Assembly: GCF_012769535.1 (NCBI RefSeq)
Contig: NZ_CP046565.1
Coordinates: 62,001-126,000, forward strand
DNA length: 64,000 nt
DNA from: Methylococcus geothermalis
GTDB lineage: Bacteria; Pseudomonadota; Gammaproteobacteria; Methylococcales; Methylococcaceae
Reading direction: 5' to 3'
Shown here: in pieces, positions 10,301-19,500 of the stretch
Layout of the letters: the number at the start of each line of letters is the position of its first letter
Numbering within the stretch: the first letter of the stretch is position 1
Translations under genes and position numbers: made by a program
The notes under the pieces: generated by a model
Databases searched by the model: none
Seen by the model: only the letters and a program-made list of their open reading frames with translations
Told to the model about the DNA's origin: nothing

Positions 10301-10449
10301 ATGCCGTGCGTGACGAAGTTACGCGAGAAGAACTCGTGACCATCACCCGCGTCATGAATCAGATCGGCCAGGTTCTCGATGCCCTGACTCATCCGGTAGT
10401 CTTGAATGACCGGATTGAACCGGCAGGCCTGCTTAACCGTCTTGATCAT
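7324..10449 (-). CDS. DUF499 P-loop ATPase of the defence operon
   Basis: From the ATG at 10449 the protein is 1041 residues. The open frame extends further upstream, but that extension is mostly antisense to nothing recognisable and overlaps the regulator gene. A Walker A motif AMGGGKTH is at about 75-82 and a Walker B LILLDE at about 169-174, defining an AAA/STAND-like ATPase of the DUF499 family. The C-terminal 300 residues look like beta-rich repeats ending in an acidic tail. The start overlaps the upstream ribbon-helix-helix gene by 4 nt (ATGA). The family is found in defence islands beside DUF1156 methylases; its substrate is not established. Confidence 0.88.
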   Translation of the reverse strand: MIKTVKQACRFNPVIQDYRMSQGIENLADLIHDAGDGHEFFSRNFVTHGMEQLFREGLLRLSGKSDQAVFELTQAMGGGKTHMMIALGLLARHPHLRSEVLTADLSARVDFGQARIAAFNGRNNPDNYIWGEIATQLGCAEAIKPYWVNGPKAVDQRVWKEIIGDEPTLILLDELPPYLDNASTQVFGQGTLANMVVYSLSSLMSAALELPNCAIVVANLSGSYKAQTKALADAISNLQQETRRQAMTITPVQLAGNEIYEILKKRLIDELPDERVVSDIAEEYAQQVKKAEDGGYIVASSIEQIAEQVRETYPFHPSFKHLVALFKENEGFRQTRGLMQFTARLLKSVDERTTDDVFLIGTQHLNLNDDQVKDEIERIAPRLMPAVTRDIADNGNAIAEHIDAELGSDAAQQLMTLLLASSLSRAVGGRIGLSDSELIEFLAAPQRKPDEFLQALQRLRESAWYLHREEQRFFIKETENLSRQIERNAKEVPQPKVDQALINRLTGILDPVRKIAYQDVQVLPKLDELKLGGPRTLIVIKPDGKLPPSELQNFFNYQQEKNNLLVLTGQDSHLADAVEDRLRELYAIEQIFKRLKPGDTLYEEARDRLEEAEDRFNKALSAAYNRLYFPGNDPVDGRDALAGVTIDQGLKLGQGDQSAETQIENLLSSPRADYKLVAELNKGNLDEYFAQAEAYLWPSGKDNRRTPWKDVVTRAKCSPIWPWMPGASGLDTLKTEALKQGRWRLGEDGYIEKGPFPKDKATVNVTVVNAKTETGETALSLTPRHAGDSPVVYWSTKPDVSDKDRKVEDIDNFSTTEGTLYFWVKDTTGQHESAPPVRWLADLKIRHQVESIADKRRVTLAATPRAELYYTLDGSNPKDGIRYEGPFEIGPAAYRLLVFACAGEANKTADFQIPASGDKTVQIIDSKPARLQGKRVALDTTDRVFGVINRFRDQPGTRFKGVRIEIGEGENTVTVRFQEREVTAAIIEGVVNSLRELLREPDAPLNIAISEGIQFETGFALKEFAKLAAVELKPGDVSQED

Positions 10450-10640
10450 GAACGCTCTCCACTCTTGTTCTCGGCTTCGGAGTCGGGGATGGCAATGCCT
10501 CGTTGCTCGCAGTAGCCCCGAATCAAGACCTCGATCATGTTCGCGATGGAGCGATGCTCCGCGCGAGCTGCGACGCGCAATGCCTCCTTCAGGTTCGGAT
10601 CGATCCGAAAGGTCAGTGTGGCGGTTTTGCTGTTGGCCAT
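10446..10640 (-). CDS. Ribbon-helix-helix regulator of the defence operon
   Basis: A 64-residue protein starting at the ATG at 10640, preceded by AGGAGAGG. The segment TATLTFRIDPNLKEALRVAA followed by a helix-turn-helix-like stretch is typical of CopG/Arc ribbon-helix-helix DNA-binding proteins. An upstream in-frame ATG at 10691 would add 17 residues, but it lies across the likely operator, so I prefer the shorter form. The gene leads the operon and overlaps DUF499 by 4 nt. An autoregulatory role is inferred from that position and from the dyad just upstream. Confidence 0.8.
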   Translation of the reverse strand: MANSKTATLTFRIDPNLKEALRVAARAEHRSIANMIEVLIRGYCEQRGIAIPDSEAENKSGERS

Positions 10641-10664
10641 AGCCTCTCCTGACTCCACTGCAAA

Positions 10665-10680
10665 TGTAATGCATTTTACA
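10665..10680. promoter_or_regulatory. Candidate operator dyad upstream of the regulator
   Basis: The 16-base sequence TGTAATGCATTTTACA contains the inverted repeat TGTAA-N6-TTACA. It lies 25 bases before the start of the ribbon-helix-helix gene in an AT-rich patch. Such short dyads are typical RHH targets; binding by this particular protein is inferred from position only. Confidence 0.45.
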
Positions 10681-11052
10681 GTATTGCTCATCCCCCAACA
10701 AGTCGGCGTCTGCCGTCAATCGTGCTGGGGTTGCTCGGGCAGGAGCGAAGAACTGCAACGTGGCGCCCCTGGCTTGGCGAAAAAGCTGCGCGCCAACGCC
10801 AAGCCTCAGTGTCTCGGCCCGTTCCGGGCCGCATTCCACTCTCTCCTGGCCATTCCTCTCTCCGGCCTCGCTCCCTGGAACTGACCCGAAGTCCGCAAAG
10901 CCAGCGAACAACACCATTACAGATCAATTGGTTATGCACGGACGAATTAAGCGGTTGGATTGAGAGCCGGCCCCGGAAAATAGGACAGCCGCTTAGGTGA
11001 GGTTTCTGTTCTAATCACCGGCCCTAGGAAGGGCTGAAATCGGAGAACAGAG

Positions 11053-11313
11053 ATGAAGAGAAAGAGAAGAAATCACTCGGCGGCCTTTAAGGCCAAGGTG
11101 GCCCTGGCAGCGCTCAAAGGCGATAAGACGTTGGCGGAGTTAGCGGAACAGTTTGAAGTTCACGTCAACCAGATCACGCAGTGGAAGAGCCAGTTGCAGG
11201 AGCGGGCGAGCGACGTGTTCGCCACAGCCGCGGAACGCAGTGAGTCGAGCGGGCCAGACGTGAAGGAACTCCACGCCAAGATCGGGCAGTTGGCGATGGC
11301 GAATGATTTTTGA
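11053..11313 (+). pseudogene. IS3 transposase OrfA, prematurely stopped
   Basis: The 86-codon frame encodes the helix-turn-helix N-terminal part of an IS3 transposase (SAAFKAKVALAALKGDKTLA and EQFEVHVNQITQWK). It ends at a TGA at 11311-11313 after AMANDF. The same frame stays open beyond that stop for another 14 sense codons, ending at a TGA (11356-11358) that overlaps the orfB ATG in the usual ATGA arrangement. This suggests the original orfA was 101 codons and was cut short by a nonsense change or compensating indels at the TTTTT run. A programmed frameshift at that run is an alternative. Confidence 0.75.
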
Positions 11314-11354
11314 GTCGCCGCGCTTGGTCGCGTCGGCGATGCGAGCGCAAAACG

Positions 11355-12182
11355 ATGATTGACCGGTCTGACAAGCTCCCTGTGGTGCGCCAGTGTGAGT
11401 TGCTGGAGCTATCCCGCTCTTCGGTGTATTACGTGCCCCAGCCAGTTTCAGAAAGCGATCTGGCCTTAATGCGTCGGATCGACGAGTTGCACATCAACCA
11501 TCCGTTTGCTGGCGCCCGCATGCTGCGCGACCTGCTGCGCCTGGAAGGCATTCAGGTGGGCCGCCGGCATGTGTCCACGCTGATGAAGAAGATGGGCATC
11601 GAGGCGCTGTATCGACGGCCGAACACCAGCCGGAAGCATCCGCAGAACCCGATCTTCCCCTATCTGCTGCGCGGTCTGGAGATCACCAGAGCGAACCATG
11701 TAGGGGCCATGGATATCACCTACATCCCCATGCGCAAAGGCTTCGTGTACCTGGCTGCGGTACTCGACGGGGCGACCCGGCGGGTGCTGTCTTGGCGACT
11801 GTCCAACAGCCTGACCACGGACTTCTGCATCGAGGCCGTCGAGGAAGCTCTACAGCGTCATGGCAAGCCGGAGATCTTTAACACCGACCAAGGCAGCCAG
11901 TTCACCAGCACAGAGTTTGTCGATCTGCTCCAAGGTCAAGGTCTCCGAGTCAGCATGGACGGCAAGGGCCGCTGGGTCGATAACGTATTTGTCGAACGGC
12001 TTTGGAAAAGCGTGAAATACGAGGAAGTTTACTTGCATGCTTACGACTCAGTTTCTCAAGCAAGGCAAGGCTTACAAAGCTATTTCAAGTTTTACAATGA
12101 ACGGCGGCCTCATTCATCGCTTGATGGCAAGACCCCGGATAGCGTGTACTTTAATTCGCTGCCACTCCAGAAGGCAGCCTAA
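11355..12182 (+). CDS. IS3-family transposase OrfB (DDE integrase domain)
   Basis: The 275-residue product starts at ATG 11355, overlapping the ancestral orfA end. It contains an HTH_21-like region (HPFAGARMLRDLLRLEGIQ) and an rve integrase core with MDITYIP (first D), FNTDQGSQFTS (second D) and the downstream FYNERRPHSSLDG block with the catalytic E. The reading frame is intact. A longer frame continuing from the TTTTT run in orfA would give a fused transposase by -1 frameshift. Activity depends on whether the damaged orfA can still be read through. Confidence 0.93.
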   Translation: MIDRSDKLPVVRQCELLELSRSSVYYVPQPVSESDLALMRRIDELHINHPFAGARMLRDLLRLEGIQVGRRHVSTLMKKMGIEALYRRPNTSRKHPQNPIFPYLLRGLEITRANHVGAMDITYIPMRKGFVYLAAVLDGATRRVLSWRLSNSLTTDFCIEAVEEALQRHGKPEIFNTDQGSQFTSTEFVDLLQGQGLRVSMDGKGRWVDNVFVERLWKSVKYEEVYLHAYDSVSQARQGLQSYFKFYNERRPHSSLDGKTPDSVYFNSLPLQKAA

Positions 12183-12240
12183 ACCGCAGAAGCCCACTTA
12201 AGCCCGGTAAAATCCTGTCTAAAAAACCGGGGCCACCGCA

Positions 12241-12372
12241 GTGTGCATGCATTGCCACCGCGAGGTGGTGATTATCAATTTCACCGGAACCATCAAGAGT
12301 GGAAACCTGCTGCTGGTCGGCAAATGTGCCGAATGCCATGGTGACGTGGCGCGAGTGATCGAGGGAGCGTGA
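12241..12372 (+). pseudogene. Small CxxC/CxxC zinc-ribbon remnant beside the IS
   Basis: A 43-codon frame starts at GTG 12241 (or ATG 12247) immediately after the right IS end. It shows CMHC near its start and CAEC about 30 residues later, a spacing that could bind zinc. No ribosome-binding site is visible because the IS end sits directly upstream, so it is more likely the 3' remainder of a gene cut by the insertion than a complete gene. Function is unknown. Confidence 0.4.
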
Positions 12373-12458
12373 GCGCGTTGCCGCAGAAACCCGAAGCAGT
12401 GCCCATTGGCCCCAACAGCAAGTTGTTCGGTAGTAAACTGCACGCCACCACCATTCCA

Positions 12459-12484
12459 AGGCCAGACGTCGCTCTGGCCTTTTT
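12459..12484 (+). terminator. Rho-independent terminator
   Basis: A perfect stem AGGCCAGA / TCTGGCCT with a 6-base loop (12459-12480) is followed by a T run. It could end transcription leaving the IS and zinc-ribbon remnant. Confidence 0.7.
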
Positions 12485-12876
12485 CTCGCCCGCGAAGGGC
12501 CAGTACACGCGGGGTTTCGCGGGCGCTGCGAATTTCGATGAGCGCCGGGCGGCATCGTTTTCGCCCTGCCGGCCACCCGAACTCCTCCCTTTTCTCTGTT
12601 TTTGTCCAGCCCGGTCGAGGCGCGACACCCTGTAACCATGCGGGTTTCCGGGCGGCAGCGGCTTCGAGGATGGCGGCTTGGGTGGGGGTGATATGGACGT
12701 TCATCGCGGGCTCCTGATGTGATTGACGACGCCGCCATGAACGCGCTGTTTTGCAGGCAAGCCAAGCTATTTCTAACCAGCACAAAACCTCCCCGAAAAC
12801 ACGCCGCCTTCGCAATAAGTCGCATTTTGTTAATGTGTAGTTGCATTGAAATGATATTGTTGTTAGATTGGCCACC
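12485..12876. other. Non-coding stretch before the DUF4143 ATPase
   Basis: About 390 bases hold no gene I can support. On the minus strand an ATG at 12705 opens a frame beginning MNVHITPTQAAILEAA, which recalls the start of short mobile-element proteins (DUF3489-like), but it soon becomes unlike protein and I take it as a remnant. The last 100 bases are AT-rich and may hold the promoter of the following gene. Confidence 0.35.
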
Positions 12877-14316
12877 ATGAGGGTATCGAAAGAAGAGCTC
12901 GTCGCCGTCCTGTCCCAGTTCAACCCCTGGTGGCGGGATGAGGCCATTGCCGACCTGCCCCAGTGGCGGCGCGCGGCCTTTCGCGAACTGCACGGCTGGC
13001 TGACCCATCCCCCGGCACCGCGCGCCGTCCTGCTTTCCGGTGCCCGGCAAATCGGCAAGACCACCTTGATGCTGCAGGCGGCCGACGCCTTGCTGCGCGA
13101 TGGCGTGCCGCCGGCCAACATTCTCTACGCCACCTTCGACCATCCGATCCTCAAGCTCGCCGGCATCGACACCGTGCTGGAGGCTTGGCGCGAGCGCGAA
13201 CCCAAGGCCGATGGGCCGGAGTATCTGTTCCTCGACGAGGCCCAGTTCATCCGCGACTGGGGCACCTGGGTCAAGCATCAGGTCGATTTCCGCAAGGATC
13301 GGCGCATCGCCTTCACCGGCTCGGCCATGCCCCTGGTCGAGGTCGGCCAGGAGTCCGGTGTCGGCCGCTGGCACACCCTCCGCCTGACCACCCTCTCGTT
13401 CTACGAATATCTCCAGATCAAGAATCTGTCGCTGCCGGCACTGCCTCGCCTCAAGTCCTTGCGCGATCTGTTCGACTGGCCGCAGTCAGATTTCTATCGC
13501 GTGACGGAGGCGGCCGCGCCCTACGTCGGGCATTTCCATGAATACCTGGTGCGTGGCGGTTTCCCGCAAACGGCCCAAGTGGACAGCATCACCCAGGCCC
13601 AGCGCCTGCTGCGCGAGGACATCATCGACAAGGTGTTGAAACGCGACATGACCGCATTGTTCGGCGTGCGGCGCGTGCTGGACCTGGAGCACACCTTCCT
13701 CTACCTGTGCATGCACGATGGCGGACTGCTCGACATGGTCGACCTCTGCGCCCATCTGGAAGTCAAACGGCCGACGGCGCAGAACTTCATCGAGCTGCTG
13801 GAGGCGACGCACCTCATCTACCGCCTGCCACCCTTCGGCTATGGCAAGGACGTGCTGCGCGCCCGCTTCAAGATTTACCTGGCCGATGCCGCCATCGCGC
13901 CGGCAGTGATGCTCAAGGGCAAGTCCATCCTAGAAGACCCCGCCGCCCTGGGCGTGGCGACGGAAACCGCCGTGTTCAAGCACCTGTTCGCCCGCTACTA
14001 CGCACAGAACGTGCGCTTCAGCTACTGGCGCGGCAAGAAAGATCGCGGGGTCGATCTTGTCGCCGAAGTCGGCGGACAGATCATCCCCTTCGAGGTGAAA
14101 TACCGTGCCCAGCACACCGGCCTGCGCGATCTCAAGGGCCTGCTCGAACTTTGTCAGCAGAAATCCATCGAGCGCGGCTACGTGGTCACGAAATCGCTGG
14201 ACGACTTCGGCGTGATGGCCGATCTGCCCGACACCACCACCCGCATCCTGCGCATCCCGGCGCCGCTACTGTGTTACTGGATGGGCGAGTCGGAACTGAC
14301 ATCGGAATCCCCATGA
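12877..14316 (+). CDS. AAA ATPase with DUF4143 (AAA_14 family)
   Basis: The 479-residue protein starts at ATG 12877; a TTG three codons earlier is possible, and neither has a strong ribosome-binding site. It has a Walker A LLSGARQIGKTT near residue 55 and a Walker B YLFLDEA near 115. A C-terminal DUF4143 nuclease-fold-like domain includes DRGVDLVAEVGGQIIPFEVKY, reminiscent of the D...ExK arrangement of PD-(D/E)XK enzymes. The family is widespread, mobile and poorly understood. It ends 40 nt before jetA on the same strand, so it may be co-transcribed with Wadjet, although it is not a standard Wadjet component. Confidence 0.85.
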   Translation: MRVSKEELVAVLSQFNPWWRDEAIADLPQWRRAAFRELHGWLTHPPAPRAVLLSGARQIGKTTLMLQAADALLRDGVPPANILYATFDHPILKLAGIDTVLEAWREREPKADGPEYLFLDEAQFIRDWGTWVKHQVDFRKDRRIAFTGSAMPLVEVGQESGVGRWHTLRLTTLSFYEYLQIKNLSLPALPRLKSLRDLFDWPQSDFYRVTEAAAPYVGHFHEYLVRGGFPQTAQVDSITQAQRLLREDIIDKVLKRDMTALFGVRRVLDLEHTFLYLCMHDGGLLDMVDLCAHLEVKRPTAQNFIELLEATHLIYRLPPFGYGKDVLRARFKIYLADAAIAPAVMLKGKSILEDPAALGVATETAVFKHLFARYYAQNVRFSYWRGKKDRGVDLVAEVGGQIIPFEVKYRAQHTGLRDLKGLLELCQQKSIERGYVVTKSLDDFGVMADLPDTTTRILRIPAPLLCYWMGESELTSESP

Positions 14317-14356
14317 ACATGACTACCTCGCACGACGAAGCTGCTTAGCCCCGACC

Positions 14357-15829
14357 ATGGACCACGCCACCCTCAGCGCCCTGCGCGACCACCACCCCGC
14401 CTGGCGGCTGCTGGCCTCGCCGCACGCGCCGCTGGTGGCGAGCTTCCTGCACCGGGTGTTCGTGGCACCCAATGTGCGCGTGATGAGCGAGGCCGATCTG
14501 GCCGAGGCGCTGGAGGACGAGCTGTTCGCCTTGCGCGAGCAGTTCGGAGCCGAGGCTTACCCCAAGGGCGCTCAGGACTACCTCAATGACTGGGCCGCGC
14601 CCGACAAGGGCTGGCTGCGCAAGTTCTACAAGCCGGGCACGGACGAGGCGCAGTTCGACCTGACGCCGGCTACCGAGAAGGCCATCGCCTGGCTGGGGCA
14701 GCTGACTGAGCGGCCCTTTGTCGGCACGGAGTCGCGCCTGCTCACGCTGTTCGCGTTGCTGGAGCAGATCAGCGCCGGCACCGAGGCCGACCCGATCAAG
14801 CGCGTGGCTGATCTACGCCAAAAGCGCGACGAGTTAGACGCCGAAATTGCCCGCGTACTCTCCGGGGATGTGCCGCTCTTGGACGACACGGCGGTCAAGG
14901 ACCGCTTTTTGCAGTTCCAGCAACTGGCGCGCGAGCTGCTGGCCGACTTCCGCGAGGTGGAGCACAACTTCCGCCAGCTCGACCGCAAAGTGCGCGAGAA
15001 GATTGCGCTGTGGGAAGGCAGCAAGGGGGCACTGCTCGACGAGATCATGGGCGAGCGCGATGCCATTGGCGACTCCGACCAGGGCCGCAGCTTCCGCGCC
15101 TTCTGGGACTTCCTGATGTCCACGCGGCGACAGGAGGAACTCTCCGAGCGGCTGGATCAGGTGCTGGCGCTGCCCGCTGTGGCGGCACTCAAGCCCGAGC
15201 CGCGCACCCGCCGCGTGCACCACGACTGGCTGGAGGCCGGCGAACACACGCAGCGCACCGTGGCCCAGCTGTCGCAGCAGTTGCGCCGCTTCCTGGACGA
15301 CCGGGCCTTTCTGGAGAACCGCCGCATCCTGGACTTGCTGCACGGCATCGAGAGCAAGGCGCTGGCGCTGCGCGGGGCGACGCCCGCTGGCACGGTGATG
15401 CACCTCGACGCGATGGGCGCGGACATCGAACTGCCGCTGGAGCGGCCGCTGTTCACGCCGAGCGTCAAGCCGCGCCTGGCCGAGCTGGCGCTCGTGGCTG
15501 GCGAGGACGACATCGACACCGCGCGACTGTTCGAGCAGATCGTGGTGGACAAGGCGCGCCTGCGCTCGACGGTCCAACGGGCACTGCGCCGCCAGCCGCA
15601 GATCACGCTGCGCGAGCTGCTGGAGGCCGAGCCGCTGCAACAGGGCCTGGCCGAACTGGTGGCGTATCTGGAGCTGGCCCATGCGGGCGATGGCAGCAGC
15701 GCGCTGGATGGCGTGCGCGCCCTCGTCGATGAAGCCGTGGAAGAGCCGATCCGCTGGGAGGCCCGTAGCGCCGCGGGCGATGCCGTGACGCGCGAGGCAC
15801 GTCTGCCCCGCGTGATCTTCACACGCTGA
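14357..15829 (+). CDS. jetA: Wadjet subunit JetA (DUF3375)
   Basis: This 490-residue protein matches DUF3375/JetA, the kleisin-like subunit of the Wadjet SMC complex that detects and removes small circular plasmids. The beginning (LSALRDHHPAWRLLASPHAP) and the charged coiled central part with many Arg/Glu heptads (about 150-300) fit the family. It is the first gene of a jetABCD set whose order is the classical one. The downstream spacing to jetB is 30 nt. No catalytic motif is expected. Confidence 0.92.
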   Translation: MDHATLSALRDHHPAWRLLASPHAPLVASFLHRVFVAPNVRVMSEADLAEALEDELFALREQFGAEAYPKGAQDYLNDWAAPDKGWLRKFYKPGTDEAQFDLTPATEKAIAWLGQLTERPFVGTESRLLTLFALLEQISAGTEADPIKRVADLRQKRDELDAEIARVLSGDVPLLDDTAVKDRFLQFQQLARELLADFREVEHNFRQLDRKVREKIALWEGSKGALLDEIMGERDAIGDSDQGRSFRAFWDFLMSTRRQEELSERLDQVLALPAVAALKPEPRTRRVHHDWLEAGEHTQRTVAQLSQQLRRFLDDRAFLENRRILDLLHGIESKALALRGATPAGTVMHLDAMGADIELPLERPLFTPSVKPRLAELALVAGEDDIDTARLFEQIVVDKARLRSTVQRALRRQPQITLRELLEAEPLQQGLAELVAYLELAHAGDGSSALDGVRALVDEAVEEPIRWEARSAAGDAVTREARLPRVIFTR

Positions 15830-15859
15830 AGGCATGGGGCGGCCAGAGGAACGAAGCAA

Positions 15860-16537
15860 ATGAACGACACACTGCAAGAGAACGATCCAGTCGAGATTCC
15901 GCCCAACGCGCCGCCGGCGGTGCCGGAGTTGTCGCAGTTGATGGTGCACCTGCTCAAGGGCGTGCTCTACCGCGACGACGACGAGCGGCTGTGGGCCAGC
16001 CTGCTGCGCCTGCAGGCGCGGGTGCGGGAACAGGCCGCCGTGCTGCTGCTCGACCTGGTGCTGGACGAGTCCGAGGGCTACGCCTTTCTGAAGAGCCGCC
16101 CGGACCCGGACGAGGCCGAGGGTGCGCCGCGCCTGCCGCGGCTCGTCGCGCGCCGGCCGCTGTCCTACCCGGTGAGCCTGATGCTGGCGCTGCTGCGCAA
16201 GCGCATGGCCGAGTTCGACGCCGGCGGTGGCGACACGCGGCTGGTGCTCTCGCGCGAAGACATCGCCGAGCTGATGCGGGTGTTTCTGCCGGATGGCACG
16301 AACGAGGCCCGGCTGATCGACCAGGTGGACGCGACCATCACCAAGGTGGTCGATCTGGGCTTTCTGCGCCGGCTGAAAGCCGCTGCCGGCGCGGCGCAGG
16401 ACAGGGGCAACTACGAGGTGCGGCGCATCCTGAAGGCCTTCGTCGACGCGCAGTGGCTGGCGGATTTCGATGCGCGGCTGGAGGTCTACCGCACCGCGCA
16501 GTCGGACGAGGCGATACAAGGTGGCAACCATGAGTGA
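15860..16537 (+). CDS. jetB: Wadjet subunit JetB (DUF4194)
   Basis: The 225-residue product is of the DUF4194/JetB family, a KITE-like protein with winged-helix domains that bridges the kleisin JetA and the SMC JetC. Recognisable stretches are [20 protein letters not shown] near the N-terminus and [16 protein letters not shown] in the second half. An upstream GAGGAACG can serve as ribosome-binding site. The stop overlaps the jetC start by 8 nt, indicating coupled translation. Confidence 0.92.
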   Translation: MNDTLQENDPVEIPPNAPPAVPELSQLMVHLLKGVLYRDDDERLWASLLRLQARVREQAAVLLLDLVLDESEGYAFLKSRPDPDEAEGAPRLPRLVARRPLSYPVSLMLALLRKRMAEFDAGGGDTRLVLSREDIAELMRVFLPDGTNEARLIDQVDATITKVVDLGFLRRLKAAAGAAQDRGNYEVRRILKAFVDAQWLADFDARLEVYRTAQSDEAIQGGNHE

Positions 16538-19500
16538 AATGCAAACGCTGGGTCTGGACTTCGTGGCCGACGACAGCCGCGTGGGCTTCCGGATGCAGCG
16601 GCTGGAAGTGCTGAACTGGGGCACCTTCGACAAGCGTGTCTGGCGCTACGAGCTCGACGGGCGCAATGGCCTGCTCACGGGCGACATCGGTTCGGGCAAG
16701 TCCACGCTGGTCGACGCCATCACGACCTTGCTCGTGCCGGCGCATCGCGTGGCCTACAACAAGGCGGCCGGGGCGGATGCCCGCGAGCGCTCCTTGCGGT
16801 CCTACGTGCTGGGCCACTACAAGAGCGAGCGAAACGAGGTCACGGGTAGCAGCAAGCCCGTGGCGTTGCGCGATGCGTCGAGCTACTCGGTCATCCTCGG
16901 CGTCTTTCACAACGAGGGCTATGACCAGGTCGTGACGCTGGCCCAGGTCTTCTGGCTGAAGGACCCGCAAGGCCAACCCGCGCGCCTGTTCGTGGCGGCC
17001 GAGCGGGCATTGACCATCGCCGATGACTTCAGGGTCAACGGCGGCGACATCACCGCCCTGCGCAAGAAGCTGCGGGGCGCGGGCTGCGAGCTGTGCGACA
17101 GCTTCCCGCCTTACGGCGCCTGGTTCCGACGGCGTTTCGGCATCGACCACGAGCAGGCCCTGGAGCTGTTCCACCAGACGGTCTCGATGAAGTCGGTGGG
17201 CAACCTTACCGACTTCGTGCGCAGCCACATGCTGGAGCCCTTCGACTCAGGGCAACGCATCGAGGCCCTGATCCGCCACTTCGACGACCTGGACCGGGCC
17301 CACCAGGCCGTGCTCAAGGCCAAGCGGCAGGTGGACTTGCTGACGCCCCTGGTCGATGACGGCAAGCGTCACCAGACACTGACAGCCGAAATCCAGGGCT
17401 GGCGGGAGGCGCGCGATCAGCTTCGACCGTATTTCGCGCGGCTCAAGGGCGAGCTGCTGGACCGCCGCCTCGACTTGCTGGCGGAGGACGCTGCCCGGCT
17501 CGATGCACAGATCGAGCGCCTGGACGCGCAGCGTGAGACCGAGCGCGTGGAGATCGGCCGCCTGGAGCGGGCCCTGCGCGACAACGGCGGCGACCGGCTG
17601 GAGGAGCTGGCGGCGGAGATTCGCCGACTGGAAGGGGAGAAGGCTCAACGCCAGAAGAAATCCGACCGCTTCCAGGAGCTGCTGGCCCGCATCGACGAGT
17701 CGGCGCCTGCGGATGAGGCAGGTTTTCTCGCCCAGCAGCAGAGCATTGCCCAGCGTGCCGAAGGCTTGCGCGAGCGCATTGCCGACCTGGACAACCGGGA
17801 ACACGAAGAGGACTTCGCCTTTCGTAAGGGCCGTGAAGAGCACACCGCCTTGTCCGACGAGATCGACAGTCTCCAGCGGCGCAAGAGCAACATCGACGCC
17901 GCCCAGGTCCGCATCCGCGATGCGCTGTGTGCGGCGCTGGCGATCGGTGAGGACGAATTGCCTTTCGCGGGCGAGCTCCTCCAGGTGCGTGACGACGAGC
18001 GCGATTGGGAGGGTGCCGCCGAGCGGCTGCTGCGTGGCTTCGGCCTCTCGTTGCTGGTGCCGGATGCCCACTACAAGGCGGTTGGGGACTGGGTGGACCG
18101 CCAGCATCTGGGCGCGCGTCTCGTGTACTTCCACGTGCGGCCGCGACGGACGGCGCAAGGCACCGCTCTGCATCCGCAGTCGCTGGTGCGCAAGCTCGCC
18201 ATCAAGACCGATTCACCGCACTACGAGTGGCTGGAACAGGAGCTTCGCCTGCGCTTCGACGTCGCCTGCTGCGAGACCGGGGAGCAGTTTCGTCGCGAGG
18301 CGCGCGCCATCACGCGCGCGGGGCAGATCAAGGACCCGAGCGGTCGCCACGAGAAGGATGACCGCAGCCGGATCGACGACCGCAGCCGCTATGTGCTCGG
18401 CTGGAGCAATGCCGACAAGCTGCGCGCGTTGTGCGACCAGCGCGAGCGTCTGCAAGCGCGGTTGGCAGCGATGGCAGCTCGCATCGGCGAGATCCAGCAG
18501 GCGCGCAACGAACTGCGGGGCCGGCTGGAAGCCCTGAGCAAGCTGGAGGAGTTCACGCGCTTTGCCGACATCGACTGGATGAGCCTGGCCCGGCAGATCG
18601 CGACGCTCACCGAGGAGCGCGCGCGGCTGGAAGCCGCGTCCGACACCCTGCAGGAGTTGACGCGGCAGCTCAAGGCCGCGCAGGCCCGGCTCGACGAGCT
18701 GGAGGCCAAACGCACCGAGGCCGTGGGTCAGCGCGGCGAGCTCAAAAACAAGCGCGAGACCGCGCAGGCGCTGCGCGATCAGGCAAGCAACATTTGGAAC
18801 GCCATGCCGCTCACCGACGCGCAGATCGCGCATCTGGACGTGCTACGTACACAAGGCTTGGGTGAGCACAAGCTGTCGGTCGAGTCCTGCGACAACCGCG
18901 AGCAGGCGCTGCGCGGTTGGCTTCAGGACCGCATCGATACGGAGGACAAGCGCCTGGCGCGCCTGACCGAGCGCATCATCAACGCCATGCGCGGCTTCAA
19001 GGAGGAATTCAAGACCGAGACGGTCGAGATGGACGTGAGCCTGGCGGCGTTGCCGGAGTACGCGCGGATGCTGGCCGGATTGAAGCGCGACGATCTGCCG
19101 CGCTTCGAGGCACGCTTCAAGGAGCTGCTGAACGTCAACACGATCAACGAGATCGCCAACTTCAACGCCCAGCTCGCCCACAATCGCGAGAAGATCAAGG
19201 AGCGCGTCGACCTCATCAACCAGTCGCTGCAGGCCATCGACTACAACCCGGGCCGCTACATCAAGCTGGTGGCGTCGCCCAGCCCGGATGCGGAGATCCG
19301 CGACTTCCAGCAGGCTCTGCGGGCGTGTACCGAGGGCGCAATGACGGGCTCGGCCGACGAACAGTATTCGGAAGCCAAGTTCCTGCAGGTCAAGGCCATC
19401 ATCGACCGCTTCCGCGGCCGCGAAGGGCTGTTGGATGCTGACCGGCGCTGGACCGCCAAGGTCACCGACGTGCGCAACGGATTCCTGTTCTCGGCCAGCG

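Larger units (their letters stand above)
10969..12234 (+). mobile_element. IS3-family insertion sequence
   Basis: The element carries two transposase frames, orfA and orfB. Its ends match as imperfect inverted repeats: GGCCCCGG at 10969-10976 and its complement CCGGGGCC at 12227-12234, with further partial matches inward (ATAGGACAG against TTAGACAGG). No convincing 3-4 base target duplication is visible next to these ends. The exact outer base is uncertain by one or two positions, because the left end has C where the right end has T. The orf structure resembles the IS2/IS51-like branch. It separates the DUF499/DarTG operon from the Wadjet side of the island. Confidence 0.85.

Noticed and set aside
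1-10640. Classification as DISARM or BREX
   Set aside because: No DUF1998 protein, PglZ or Lon-like protease is present; DUF499 and DUF3780 point to a different type.
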